A stretch of 64,000 nucleotides of DNA. It comes from Micromonospora marina (GTDB taxonomy: Bacteria > Actinomycetota > Actinomycetes > Mycobacteriales > Micromonosporaceae). Under the pieces are notes generated by a model. That model was not told the DNA's origin and made no database searches. It was given only the letters and a program-made list of their open reading frames with translations. Shown piece by piece: positions 28,363 to 37,944 of the stretch (its first letter is position 1; every line of letters begins with the position of its first letter). A program made the translations under genes and the position numbers. The stretch covers positions 186,001 to 250,000 of the forward strand of contig NZ_FMCV01000004.1 in NCBI RefSeq assembly GCF_900091565.1, given 5' to 3'.

Positions 28363-30126
28363 TCAGCCCGGCGGGCGGACCACCTCGCGGGCGTCGTCGG
28401 GCAGCCGCCGCGTGGCGCCCCGCCGGTCGAGCAGTTCCAACAGCGGCACCGCCACCCGGCGGGTGGTGCCGAGCGCCTGCCGGGCGGCGCTGAGCGTGAA
28501 CGGCTGCGGCAGCCCGGCGAGCACCCGCACCGCGTCGTCCGGGGCGCCGGGTAACAGCACCACGTTCTCGGCCAGCCTCAGCAGCACACCGGCCCGGACC
28601 GCGGCGCCGATCTCGCGGGGGCCCAGGCCGAGGTCGGCCAGGTGGTGCGCCTCGGGGGCCTGGAACGGCCGGTCGCCGTACTCGGCCCGGACCCGGTCCA
28701 CCGCCCGGGCCACCGGATCCGGCAGTGTCCCCTGCCCGGCGGCGGTGACCAGGCCGTCGCGCAGCCGCAGCGGCGGGCGCAGCAGCGCCGTGACCAGGGC
28801 GCGCTCGGGCAGGTCGAGCCGGTGCCGCAGCACGTCGACGGGTACGCCCGCGGCGAGCGGATGCTCGCTGGCGTACCGGGTCACCTCCGCGGTGAGGCGA
28901 CGGCCCAGATCCCGCCAGTGCTCCGGGTCGGCCAGCCACTGCCCGGCCACCGGCGTTCCGGCCGGCGGCACACCCATCCGGGTCAGGTCACCGGCCCGGA
29001 CCAGCCGCCGGCGGCGCAGCTCCCCGGCCAGGTCCGGCCGCCCGTCCAGGCCGGCCAGCACCGCCGCGCGGGCTGCTGCCGCCCCCCGGCGGCGCAGCGG
29101 CGGCGGGTCGACGTCCAGCACCGTCACGCCGCCCGCCACGTGGTGCCGGCCGGGGTCGCGCAGCAACGCCCGGTCCCCGACCAGCAGCGGCAGCGGGCGG
29201 GCCAGGCGCAGTCGTACCGTGTCCGGGCCCAGCGGCCGGACCCGGGCGGGCACCGCCGCCGAGCCCGCGTGCAGGGTGAGCGCGGCCGGCAGGTCGGCGG
29301 CCGGGTCACCGGACAGCCGCACGTCGAGCAGGTCGGTGCGTCCGAACCGGCCAGGCGTGAGCAGCGCGTCGCCGCGCCCGACCCGGTCGCGGGACAGGCC
29401 GCGCAGGTTCACCGCGACCCGGGCCACCGCCTCGACAGCGGTGCGTGCGGTGCCGAGCGAGTGCAGCCCGCGTACCCGCAGCGTCTCGCCGGTGGCGGCC
29501 AGCTCCAGCTCGTCGTCGGCACGCAGCCGGCCGCCGCCGAGCGTGCCGGTGACCACAGTGCCGCTGCCGCGCACGGTGAACGCCCGATCCACCCACAGCC
29601 GCACCGGCGCGTCCCGGGCCGGGTCGGGCAGGCGGGCGGTCAGGCGGTCCAGTGCGGCGCGCAGCTCGGGCAGCCCGGCGCCGGTGACCGCGGAGACCGG
29701 CACCGCCTCCACAGCGCCCAGCGACGTCGCGGCGATCTCTCGACGGGCGCGCGCGGCCGCCGGGCCGGGGTCGGCCAGGTCCGCGCGGGTCACCGCCAGC
29801 AGCCCGTACGACACACCCAGCGCGTCCAGCGCGGCCAGGTGCTCCGCGGACTGCGGCATCCAGCCCTCGTCGGCGGCCACCACGATCAGCGCGGCCGGTA
29901 CCGGGCCGACACCGGCGAGCATGTTCGGCACGAACCGCTCGTGCCCCGGCACGTCGACGAAGGCGATCGTGCCGCCCGACGGCAGCGTGGTCCAGGCGAA
30001 GCCGAGGTCGATGGTCATGCCCCGGCGGCGTTCCTCCGCCCACCGGTCCGGTTCCATCCCGGTCAGCGCCCGCACCAGCGTGGACTTGCCGTGGTCGACG
30101 TGCCCGGCGGTCGCCACCACCCACAT
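28363..30126 (-). CDS. selB: Selenocysteine-specific elongation factor SelB
   Basis: A 587-residue GTPase that carries selenocysteyl-tRNA to the ribosome and binds the SECIS hairpin. GHVDHGKST at 8-16 is the P-loop (G1), RRGMTIDLGFAW is switch I, DVPGHERFV is the DxPGH switch II, and VTRADL is the NKxD-like G4. The middle gives beta-barrel domains 2-3, and the Arg-rich C-terminal third contains winged helices for SECIS RNA. The frame is open upstream to 30294, but ATG 30126, 5 bp after the selA stop, gives the exact SelB N-terminus MWVVATAGHVDHGKST. Slightly shorter than E. coli SelB (about 614). Confidence 0.95.
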   Translation of the reverse strand: MWVVATAGHVDHGKSTLVRALTGMEPDRWAEERRRGMTIDLGFAWTTLPSGGTIAFVDVPGHERFVPNMLAGVGPVPAALIVVAADEGWMPQSAEHLAALDALGVSYGLLAVTRADLADPGPAAARARREIAATSLGAVEAVPVSAVTGAGLPELRAALDRLTARLPDPARDAPVRLWVDRAFTVRGSGTVVTGTLGGGRLRADDELELAATGETLRVRGLHSLGTARTAVEAVARVAVNLRGLSRDRVGRGDALLTPGRFGRTDLLDVRLSGDPAADLPAALTLHAGSAAVPARVRPLGPDTVRLRLARPLPLLVGDRALLRDPGRHHVAGGVTVLDVDPPPLRRRGAAAARAAVLAGLDGRPDLAGELRRRRLVRAGDLTRMGVPPAGTPVAGQWLADPEHWRDLGRRLTAEVTRYASEHPLAAGVPVDVLRHRLDLPERALVTALLRPPLRLRDGLVTAAGQGTLPDPVARAVDRVRAEYGDRPFQAPEAHHLADLGLGPREIGAAVRAGVLLRLAENVVLLPGAPDDAVRVLAGLPQPFTLSAARQALGTTRRVAVPLLELLDRRGATRRLPDDAREVVRPPG

Positions 30127-30131
30127 GCCGG

Positions 30132-31424
30132 TCAGTCCCCCACGTTCAGCACGGCCGCGCGGACCCGGTCGTCGGCGCCCTCCGGCACGGCACGCAGGTC
30201 CAGCAGGACCCGGCCGTGCAGCACCCGGCCGAGGATCGCCGGGTCGCCGGTGCGCAGCGGCTGCGCGTACCGCTCGGGCAGGCTCAGCGCCCACGAGTCC
30301 AGCTCCACGCCGGGTGCCCCACCGCCGCCGACGACGGCGACGCTGGGCACCACCTCGGCCTTGCAGCCGTCCTCGCCGAGCCGGTCACGCAGCCGTTCCA
30401 GCCGCTTCCGCAGCCGGGCCGGGTCGGCGTGCAGCGCGTCCCCGGTGGGCGTGGCCGGCGCGTACAGGGTGGCGGCGAGCGCGGCGAGGGTGAGCTTGTC
30501 CACCCGCAGCGCTCGGGCGAGGGGGTGCCGGCGCAGCCGGTGCACCAGGTCGGCGTCGCCGAGCAGCAGACCGGCCTGCGGGCCGCCGAGCAGCTTGTCG
30601 CCGCTGGCGGTGACCAGGTGCGCGCCCGCCCGCAACGTGGTCGCGGCGTCCGGCTCGGCGGGCAGCAGCGGGTCCGGCGCGAGCAGGCCGGAGCCGATGT
30701 CGGCCACCACCGGCACGCCGAGTGTGGCCAGCTCGGCCACCGGCACCGCGGAGGTGAAGCCGCTGACCACGAAGTTCGACGGGTGCACCTTCAGCACGAA
30801 CCCGGTCCGCTCGCCGATCGCGGCCTCGTAGTCGGCGCGCGTGGTGCGATTCGTGGTGCCCACCTCGCGCAGCCGGGCGCCGGTGCTGGCCAGCAGGTCG
30901 GGCAGGCGGAACCCGTCGCCGATCTCGACCAGTTCGCCGCGGCTGACCACGATCTCCCGGCCGGCGGCCAGCGCGGTCGCGGCCAGCGCCAGCGCGGCGG
31001 CGCCGTTGTTCACCACGTGCACCGCCCCGGCGTCGGGCACCGCCGCGGCGAGCGCGTCGAGCGCCTCCCGGCCGCGGCGGGCCCGCCGCCCGGTCCGCAG
31101 GTCCAGCTCCACGTCGGTGTGCCCGGCGGCGGCGACCAGGGCGTCCACGGCGGACGGGGCGAGCGGGGCGCGGCCCAGGTTGGTGTGCAGCACGACGCCG
31201 GTGGCGTTGAGCACCGCGCGCGGCGTACGACCGGGCAGGTCCGCCAGCGCCGCGTCGCGTACCTCATCGGGCGTCAGCTCGCCGCGGCGGGCGCGGTCCT
31301 GCGCGCGGACGATCGCGGCCTTGACCCGGTCGCGGCCGAGCGTGCCGGCGGCGGCGGCCAGCGCGGGATCGGCGAGCAGCGCGTCGGTGCGCGGCACCCG
31401 CCGTCGCGGGTCGACCTCACGCAT
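30132..31424 (-). CDS. selA: L-seryl-tRNA(Sec) selenium transferase SelA
   Basis: A 430-residue PLP enzyme that converts seryl-tRNA(Sec) to selenocysteyl-tRNA(Sec) using selenophosphate. SGDKLLGGPQAG at 274-285 has the PLP lysine (Lys277); VLNATGVVLHTNLGRAPL at 71-88 is the family signature; VGTTNRTTRADYE follows near 188. Length is close to the family norm (about 460). selB starts 5 bp after it. Its ATG is 24 bp after the end of tRNA-Sec, so tRNA, selA and selB lie together on the minus strand. Selenophosphate requires SelD, not found here. Confidence 0.96.
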   Translation of the reverse strand: MREVDPRRRVPRTDALLADPALAAAAGTLGRDRVKAAIVRAQDRARRGELTPDEVRDAALADLPGRTPRAVLNATGVVLHTNLGRAPLAPSAVDALVAAAGHTDVELDLRTGRRARRGREALDALAAAVPDAGAVHVVNNGAAALALAATALAAGREIVVSRGELVEIGDGFRLPDLLASTGARLREVGTTNRTTRADYEAAIGERTGFVLKVHPSNFVVSGFTSAVPVAELATLGVPVVADIGSGLLAPDPLLPAEPDAATTLRAGAHLVTASGDKLLGGPQAGLLLGDADLVHRLRRHPLARALRVDKLTLAALAATLYAPATPTGDALHADPARLRKRLERLRDRLGEDGCKAEVVPSVAVVGGGGAPGVELDSWALSLPERYAQPLRTGDPAILGRVLHGRVLLDLRAVPEGADDRVRAAVLNVGD

Positions 31425-31448
31425 CGGCGGACTCCCGGGAACGGTTCC

Positions 31449-31544
31449 TGGCGGAGACGGACGGGAATCGAACCCGCCTGGCCCGGATCCCGGACCACAC
31501 CGGTTTTGAAGACCGGGAGGGGCACCAGCCGCCTGAACGCCTCC
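31449..31544 (-). tRNA. selC: tRNA-Sec (anticodon UCA)
   Basis: A 96-nt tRNA including an encoded CCA. On the minus strand it starts GGAGGCG and ends CGTCTCC-G-CCA, giving a 7-bp acceptor stem with one G-U (an eighth pair would be U-C). The anticodon arm CCGGT-CTTCAAA-ACCGG places anticodon TCA at 31507-31509. A long GC-rich variable arm and T arm GGGTTCGATTCCC are present. Only UCA-anticodon tRNAs with a long variable arm are tRNA-Sec. It lies 46 bp after the NrfD-like stop and 24 bp before selA. Confidence 0.97.
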
Positions 31545-31590
31545 ACGCAGCAGTCAACCACAGCGGACGGAGGGCCCGCCCGGGGAGGTG

Positions 31591-32697
31591 TCAGTCCTGG
31601 CCGGCGGCCCGCCGGTCGGCGCGTTCGCGCTGCGGCACCACCGTGTACCGCGGATCGCGCGCCGAGGCGACCCCGCCGTGGAAGATGCCGAACCGGGTGC
31701 ACACCGACGCGGCGATCAGCGCGCCACCGGATAGCGCGGACAGCACCCGGCTGCGGCGGCCGAGCAGCGCGCCCGCCACACCGGCGGCGGTCAGCGCCCG
31801 GCCGGCGCGCAGCAGCTTCCCGGGTGTGCCCTGCGTGTAGGGCTCGCTGAGCAGGCCGAGCCGGTTCTCCACCCGGTGCGAACCCCACAGCTCCATCGCC
31901 GCGCCCGCGACCGCGAGGCGCCGCGCCGGGCCGGCCTGCGCGCCGGGCGCGGCCACCAGCCCGACACCGGCTCCGCTGGCCAGCGCGCTGCCCGCGAAGA
32001 TGGCGGGCAGTTCCGGGTACGCCTCGTGCCACGACGGCACCGCCGTGTCCGCCAGCAGCACCCCGGTGTACGTGGCCAGCGCCGGCGCGGTGACGGCGGC
32101 GACCACACCGGCGGCATGCCCGGCCGGGGGCAGCAGCCGGCGGCCGAACCCCAGCACGCCACGGTCGGGCAGCAGCGGCGCCGCCTCGGCCACCGCCGCG
32201 ACCCCGGCGGCCGGGCCGAACACGCTGAGGATCCAGGTGCCCACCGACATCGGTGAGGTCACCTTCGCCACCCGCAGCATGTGGTGGAAGCGTGACGGCC
32301 GCCCCAGGTCGTTCACCAGGAAGTACGTGCTGGCGCCGACCGCCGCGAGCGCGCTGACCCGGCCGGCCCGGCGCAGTGCCGGCCGGCCGGTGAGCTGCCC
32401 GCCCGCCGCCAGCAGCGACGACCCGGCGGCGAGACCGCCGGTGAACAGGTACGCGGCGACGTCCCACCGCCACACCGGCGGCTTGAGGACGGGCCGGCCG
32501 TAGTAGGAGGTGAACTCGGCCGGCGGGACGTTGAGCTGCTCCCCGCCGCCCCTGCCGCCCCGGCGCGGTGCCGCGTCGCGGGACGGGTGCGGGGCGAGGC
32601 CGGCGTCGCGTCCGGTGGCGGAACCGTTGACGCGTCCGGCGGCCGGGCGCTCGCGGAAGCGGCGGAACAGGTCACCGACCGGGCGGTCCGGGCTCAC
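31591..32697 (-). CDS. nrfD: NrfD/PsrC-type membrane subunit of formate dehydrogenase
   Basis: A 368-residue polytopic membrane protein. After a polar N-terminus (about 1-65), DVAAYLFTGGLAAGSSLLAA begins the first of roughly eight spans. The conserved start YYGRPVLKPPVWRWD and the loop STYFLVNDLGRPSRF are NrfD/DmsC hallmarks. It passes electrons between quinone and the iron-sulfur subunit and contains no haem site. The GTG start at 32697 overlaps the iron-sulfur subunit's TGA (GTGA); a longer open frame upstream is antisense noise within that gene. tRNA-Sec follows 46 bp after its stop. Confidence 0.87.
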   Translation of the reverse strand: MSPDRPVGDLFRRFRERPAAGRVNGSATGRDAGLAPHPSRDAAPRRGGRGGGEQLNVPPAEFTSYYGRPVLKPPVWRWDVAAYLFTGGLAAGSSLLAAGGQLTGRPALRRAGRVSALAAVGASTYFLVNDLGRPSRFHHMLRVAKVTSPMSVGTWILSVFGPAAGVAAVAEAAPLLPDRGVLGFGRRLLPPAGHAAGVVAAVTAPALATYTGVLLADTAVPSWHEAYPELPAIFAGSALASGAGVGLVAAPGAQAGPARRLAVAGAAMELWGSHRVENRLGLLSEPYTQGTPGKLLRAGRALTAAGVAGALLGRRSRVLSALSGGALIAASVCTRFGIFHGGVASARDPRYTVVPQRERADRRAAGQD

Positions 32698-33737
32698 GAC
32701 GATCCTCCGGCGAACGCGGCGACGGCAGCCGCCGCCATGGCCAGGGCGGCCAGCCCGGCCCGCTTCCACATCTTCGGCAGATCCCGGGTGGTGACCACCG
32801 GGTCCGGCGGCAGCCCGTAGACCTCGGGTGAGTCCAGCAGCAGGAAGAACGCGCCGTCGCCGCCGACGCCGTCGGTCGGGTCGTGGCCGTACAGCCGCGC
32901 CTCCGGCACCCCTCGCTCGTGCAGCGCGGTGACCCGCCGGGCGGCGCGCTCCCGCAACTCGTCGAGCGGGCCGTACTGGATCGACTCGGTCGGGCACGCC
33001 TGCGCGCAGGCGGGCGTCATGCCCGCGCCGATCCGGTCGTAGCACAGCGTGCACTTCCACGCCCGGCCGTCGTCCTTGCGCTGGTCGATCACGCCGTACG
33101 GGCAGGCGGAGATGCAGTACCCGCAGCCGTTGCAGATGTCCTCCTGCACCACCACGGTGCCGAACTCGGTGCGGAACAGCGAACCGGTCGGGCACACGTC
33201 CAGGCAGGCCGCGTGCGTGCAGTGCTTGCACACGTCGGACATCATCAGCCAGCGGAAGTCCGTTCGGCTCTCCGCGCCCGTGCCCCGCCCGGGCGGCCGG
33301 GCACCGGGCATGCCGAGGAACTCCGGACCGGCGGCCATCAGAGCCGCCGCCTCCGGCTGCCCCGGCGGCAGACCGGGGTTCGTCCCGGTGTCCGCGGCCG
33401 TCACCGCGCCGGCCGTCGCCGACGCCGGGCTGGTCGCCGGGCCGGTCGGGTCACCGGCGAACGGCGGCGTGCGGTGCCCGGCCGGGCGGGGCTGCTCGAT
33501 GAACGCGACGTGCCGCCACGAGTTCGCGGTCAGCGCGCCGGTGTTGTCGTACGACATGCCGAGCAGGTCGAAACCCGAGTCGGGGACGCCGTTCCACTCC
33601 TTGCAGGCCACCTCGCACGCCTTGCAGCCGATGCAGACGCTGGTGTCGGTGAAGAAGCCCATCCGGGGCGGCGCGGAGACCCAGCCCGCGTCCGGTGCCG
33701 GGTCGAGCGGGCCGTACAGGCTGTTGGCGTCAGGCAT
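32694..33737 (-). CDS. Formate dehydrogenase iron-sulfur (beta) subunit
   Basis: 347 residues. Four cysteine clusters for [4Fe-4S]: VCIGCKACEVACKEW near 30-45; CKHCTHAACLDVCP near 185; DICNGCGYCISACPYG near 215; CTLCYDRI with PACAQACP near 245-265. A linker of about 70 residues rich in Pro/Gly/Thr separates the first and second clusters and is longer than in E. coli FdnH. The C-terminal helix GLAALAMAAAAVAAFAGG is a probable membrane anchor, as in FdnH. Starts 2 bp after the alpha subunit's TGA and overlaps NrfD by 4 nt. Confidence 0.92.
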   Translation of the reverse strand: MPDANSLYGPLDPAPDAGWVSAPPRMGFFTDTSVCIGCKACEVACKEWNGVPDSGFDLLGMSYDNTGALTANSWRHVAFIEQPRPAGHRTPPFAGDPTGPATSPASATAGAVTAADTGTNPGLPPGQPEAAALMAAGPEFLGMPGARPPGRGTGAESRTDFRWLMMSDVCKHCTHAACLDVCPTGSLFRTEFGTVVVQEDICNGCGYCISACPYGVIDQRKDDGRAWKCTLCYDRIGAGMTPACAQACPTESIQYGPLDELRERAARRVTALHERGVPEARLYGHDPTDGVGGDGAFFLLLDSPEVYGLPPDPVVTTRDLPKMWKRAGLAALAMAAAAVAAFAGGSS

Positions 33738-36700
33738 GCGGTTCCCCGTCCTGGTGCGCGGCGGCCGACTGCTCGTCGGTGCTGCCGGCGGCGTCGTCCC
33801 CGCCGGCCGCGTCGGTGGTCACCACCGGCACCTTGCGGTCCGGCGTCATCCCGGCCCGCCGCTGGTAGTCGCCGACCAGGTCGAGCAGCGACGGGCCGGT
33901 GGGCCGCCGCCCGGGCCGGATGTCACAGGTGCCGACCTTGCTCTCCTGGATGAGGACGTTCGGGTCCAGCGTGATGCCGAACAGGTCGTTCGCCGAGTCG
34001 CCGGTCACCAGGCCCTCGGTGCCGAAGTGGTACGGCAGCCAGACCTGGTGGATGATCCGGCCGTCCACCCGCAGCGGGGTGAGCCGGTCGGTGACCAGCA
34101 CCCGCGCCTCGATCACCGCGCGGCCGCTGATCAGGTGCGCCCAGCCCAGATGGGCCAGCCCGACCTCGCCGGCGAGTTCCGGGGACACCTCGACGAACAT
34201 CTCCGGTTGCAGCTCGGCCAGGCGCGGCACGGTACGGCTCATCCCGCCGGCCGTGTGGTGCTCGGTGAGGCGGCTGACCGTGAACACGTACGGGAAGACC
34301 TGGCTGTGCGGCTCCGGCGGGCTCGGGTTCATCCGGTTGATCGGATGCTCGTAGATCTTGCGGGTCGGGTTGGCCTGCTGGCCGTAGAGCGGGTTGCGCA
34401 TCGGCGACTCGGCCGGCTCGTAGTGCGTGGGCAGCGGGCCGTCGAGGACGCCGCCCGGCGCGTACAGCCACGCCTTGCCGTCGCCCTGCATGATGAACGG
34501 GTCGTCACCGGCGAGCGCGGCCGGGCCGGAGGCGCCCTCCGGCGGCCGGTACGACGGCGGCTTCGTCTTCTCGAAGTCCGGCACGTCGTAGCCGGTCCAC
34601 TCGCCGGCGTCCGGATCCCACCAGACGTACTTCTTGCGCTCGCTCCACGGCCGGCCGTCCGGGTCGGCGGAGGCGCGGTTGTACAGCGTGCGCCGGTTCG
34701 CCGGCCACGCCCAGCCCCACTCGGCCGCCACCCAGTCCTGCTCGTGCCGGGGCCGGCGGCGGGCCGCCTGGTTCACCCCGTCGGCGTAGACGCCGGAGTA
34801 GATCCAGCAGCCGATCGCCGTCGAGCCGTCGTCACGGGCCTCGGTGAAGACGCCCAGCGGGCGGCCGGTCGCCACCTCGTACCCGTTGATCTCCTTGAGC
34901 ACCGCCTCGGCGCTCGGCTCCGCGTGCGGGCCGTGCGTCGGGTAGTCCCAGGCCAGGTCCAGCAGCGCGCGGTCGCGGCGCTGCGTGGAGCCGGCCAGTT
35001 TCTCCCGCAGCACCCGGCCGAGGTGGTAGAAGAACCACAGCTCGGAGCGGGCGTCGCCCGGCGCGTCGACCGCCTTCTCCCGCCACTGCAACAGCCGCTG
35101 CGTCTGGGTGAACGTGCCTTCCTTCTCCACGTGCGAGGCCGCCGGCAGGAAGAACACCTCGGTGCGGCACTCCTCCGGCACGATCTCGCCGGTGGCGACC
35201 TCCGGGCCGTTCTTCCAGAACGTCGCGCTCTCGATCATGAACAGGTCGCGGACGACGAGCCAGTCCAGGTTGGCCATGCCCAGGCGCTGGGCCCGGCCGT
35301 GCGCCGAGCCGACCGCCGGGTTCTGGCCGAGCAGGAAGTAGCCCTTCACTCTGCCGTCGATCATGTTCAGGACCTGCTGGTACGTGCCGTGGTCGCCGGT
35401 CATCCGGGGCATGTACCCGTAGCAGAAGTCGTTCTCCGGCGTCGCCGCGTCACCCCAGTACGCCTTGAGCAGGCTCGCCGCGAAGGCCCGCGAGTCGCCC
35501 CAGAAGCCCTTCTGGCCCGGGTGCCGGATGCTGTCCACCCACTCGTCGAACGTCGGGTGGTCCGCGTGGTGCGGCATCGGCAGGTAGCCGGGCAGCAGGT
35601 TGAACAGCGTCGGGATGTCGGTGGAGCCCTGGATGCTGGCGTGCCCGCGCAGCGCCAGGATGCCGCCGCCCGGGCGGCCCATGTTGCCCAGCAGCGTCTG
35701 GATGATCGAGCCGGTGCGGATGTACTGCACGCCGACGCTGTGCTGCGTCCAGCCGACCGAGTAGACGAGCGCGCCGGTACGCTCCCGGCCCGAGTTCTCC
35801 GTCCAGGCGCGCGCCAGTTCGAGGAACCTCTCCTCCGGGATACCGCACACGCGGGCCACCATCTCCGGGGTGTAGCGGGAGAAGTGCCGCTTCAGGATCT
35901 GGTAGACGCAGCGCGGATGCTGCAACGTCTCGTCACGTGGCGCCCGCGCCGGCACCGGCTCGCCGTGCGACTCGTGCTCCAGCCCGGAGGCCGAGTCGCG
36001 TTCCTTGCCGGTGCCCCGGACCGTGGCGTTGCCCTCCTGGCCGTCGTACTGCCAGCTCGCGTGGTCGTACGAGCCGGTGTCCGGGTTGTAGCCGGAGAAC
36101 AGGCCGTCCAGGTCCTCGGTGTCGGCGAACTGTTCGCTGACGATGTTGGCCGCGTTGGTGTACGCCAGCACGTACTCCCGGAAGTCGAGCTGGTTCTCCA
36201 GGATGTAGCGCACCACGCCGCCGAGCAGCGCGATGTCCGTGCCCGCCCGGATCGGCAGGTACGTGTCGGCGAGCGCGCTGGTGCGCGTGAACCGCGGGTC
36301 GACGTGGAAGACCTTCGCGCCTCGTTTCTTCGCCTCCATCACCCACTGGAAGCCCACCGGGTGGGCCTCGGCCATGTTGGAGCCCTGGATGACGATGACG
36401 TCAGCGTTGGCGAGATCCTGCTGGAAGTCCGTGGCGCCGCCGCGACCGAAGCTGGTCCCCAGACCGGGGACGGTGGCGGAGTGTCAAATCCGGGCCTGGT
36501 TCTCGATCTGGAGTGCCCCCATCGCCGTGAACAGCTTCTTGATGAGGTAGTTCTCCTCGTTGTCCAGCGTCGCGCCGCCGAGGCTGGAGATGCCCAGCGT
36601 CCGGTTCAGCGGGCGGCCCTGCTCGTCGACGTCCTCCCAGGTCTCCGCTCGGGCGGCGAGGATCCGGTCGGCGATCATGTCGAGCGCGACGTCGAGGTCC

Positions 36701-37053
36701 AGGTCTTCCCACTCGGTCGCGTACGGCCGGCGGTAGCGGACCTTGGTCTGGCGCAGCGGGCTGGTCACCAGGCTCTTGCTGGCCGAGCCCTTCGGGCAGA
36801 GCCGGCCACGCGAGATCGGGCTGTCCGGGTCGCCCTCGATCTGGGTGACCTGGCCGCCGGAGTGGAAGACCCGCTGTCCGCAACCGACCGCGCAGTACGG
36901 GCAGACCGAGCGGGCCATGCCGTCGGCGGTCTCGGTGCGGGCGGTCAGCCCGGCGGAGCGGGGCGACTGGGCGGCGGCGCCGCGACCGAGCGGGTCGGTG
37001 CCGGTGAGTTGCCGGTAGACCGGCCACCCCTGGATGAACGTCTTGAGACCCAT
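33730..37053 (-). CDS. fdhA: Selenocysteine-containing formate dehydrogenase catalytic subunit
   Basis: A 1107-residue molybdo/tungstopterin oxidoreductase that oxidises formate to CO2. An in-frame TGA at 36484-36486 (codon 190) interrupts a single reading frame: the upstream part ends IENQARI, the downstream part continues HSATVPGLGTSFGRGGATDF. The known FDH motif is NQARV-U-H, so residue 190 is selenocysteine. CPYCAVGCGQRVF with Cys near 52-56 and GRLCPKG near 83 bind the [4Fe-4S] cluster. No twin-arginine signal is visible at MGLKTFIQGWPVYRQL, so the enzyme probably stays on the cytosolic side. Treating TGA as stop yields two false ORFs. Beta subunit follows. Confidence 0.95.
36455..36486 (-). 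promoter_or_regulatory. Bacterial SECIS element after the Sec codon
   Basis: Downstream of UGA (36484-36486) on the minus strand lies GUCCCC-GGUCU-GGGGAC (36455-36471), a perfect 6-bp stem with 5-nt loop GGUCU, starting 12 nt after the UGA. The E. coli fdhF SECIS, as I recall it, has the same GGUCU apical loop bound by SelB. The hairpin is inside the coding region, as in all bacterial SECIS elements. Confidence 0.88.
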
Positions 37054-37353
37054 CCGCGCACCCCCCTCTCCGTCGAGAACGGCTCACCTCTGCCTGTAAC
37101 CCTAGGCCAGCGGTCCGGGGGGTGCGACTCGAGCCGACAGACAGAGCCGCCCCGGCCGGTGGGCCGGGGCGGCTCTGGGCGTCGGTGTGCATGTCGCCTC
37201 TCGGCGAGTGGCGCGACGCGGCTCCAGCCGAACGGTATTCCGCGAAGGCAATTTAGGTGAGGCCCGGGGACACTGGACACACCGACGCTCTGCACAACGG
37301 TACCGGGGGCACGGTTCTTCCGCTCGTTCGTCGTGACCCCGGTCACCGCCGGG
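37054..37353. other. Intergenic region upstream of the formate dehydrogenase run
   Basis: 300 bp between fdhA and the lysozyme-like gene, both on the minus strand. It contains the strong 16-bp hairpin at 37142-37177. The stretch 37054-37141 should hold the fdh promoter; TAGGGT on the minus strand near 37100 could be a -10 element, but the -35 is not clear. No gene is visible. Confidence 0.5.
37142..37177. terminator. Strong GC-rich hairpin between fdhA and lysozyme-like gene
   Basis: Perfect 16-bp stem: CAGAGCCGCCCCGGCC at 37142-37157 and its complement at 37162-37177, loop GGTG. There is no T tract, so it is a terminator of the GC-hairpin type common in actinomycetes, probably for the gene at 37354 and possibly both directions. 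Confidence 0.6.
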
Positions 37354-37944
37354 TCAGCTGTTCCAGTGCTGGGCGACGAGGTCGGCGGCCTGCTGTTCCC
37401 ACTGGGCGTAGTGGTCGGGGTAGGCGCTCACCTGGACGGTCTGGGCGGCGACGGTCAGGGGCATGTCGCGCCAGCCGTCGACCTGCTTGAGGCCCTTGAG
37501 GAACGCCAGGGTGGAGTACTCGGGGTCGGTGATCTGCTCGACCGTGCCCCAACCGGAGGACGGGCGCTGCTGGAACAGGCCCTGCGAGTCGTGGTCGTTG
37601 CGGTCACCGAGGTGGCCGAGGTTCTCCAGCTTCGACTCCTGCAGCGCGGTGGCGATGGAGACGACGGCGGCTCGCTCGTCCATCCCGGCCTTCTTCGTCG
37701 CCGCGATGATCGCCTTCACGTTGGCGGTCTGCTCGTCGCCCAGCTCGATGTGGGACTGGGTGCCCTGCACGCCGTGCGGGATCAGCGCGGCGGTGTCGAG
37801 CTTCGCGGTGGCCTGGGTGGTGACGGCCACGTCCCGCGCCGGGGTGGTGCTGCTGGTGTCGTGGTTCAGGGGGCCGGCGGCGAGGCCACCGGCGACGGTC
37901 AGACCGGCGATTCCGAGGATGCTCTTACGCAGGATCGTGTTCAT
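37354..37944 (-). CDS. Secreted lysozyme-like protein, short paralogue
   Basis: 196 residues. Signal peptide: basic start MNTILRKS, hydrophobic ILGIAGLTVAGGLAAGP. The mature part ends in a conserved domain: VSIATALQESKLENLGHLGD, then DHDSQGLFQQRPSSGWGT, then DPEYSTLAFLKGL and TVAAQTVQVSAYPDHYAQWE. The Glu in ALQES followed by S-x-GLFQQRP is the layout of transglycosylase/lysozyme-like cell-wall hydrolases, so Glu may be catalytic (inference). These proteins are sometimes misnamed heavy metal transporters. A paralogue lies at 44855. Confidence 0.75.
   Translation of the reverse strand: MNTILRKSILGIAGLTVAGGLAAGPLNHDTSSTTPARDVAVTTQATAKLDTAALIPHGVQGTQSHIELGDEQTANVKAIIAATKKAGMDERAAVVSIATALQESKLENLGHLGDRNDHDSQGLFQQRPSSGWGTVEQITDPEYSTLAFLKGLKQVDGWRDMPLTVAAQTVQVSAYPDHYAQWEQQAADLVAQHWNS

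Noticed and set aside
37054..37060. Twin-arginine export signal on the formate dehydrogenase alpha subunit
   Set aside because: The N-terminus has no RR motif followed by a hydrophobic stretch.
33049..37260. 1403-residue open frame on the plus strand across the formate dehydrogenase region
   Set aside because: It is antisense to fdhA and fdhB, has the Arg/Val/Ala/His-heavy makeup of shadow frames, and no recognisable domain.
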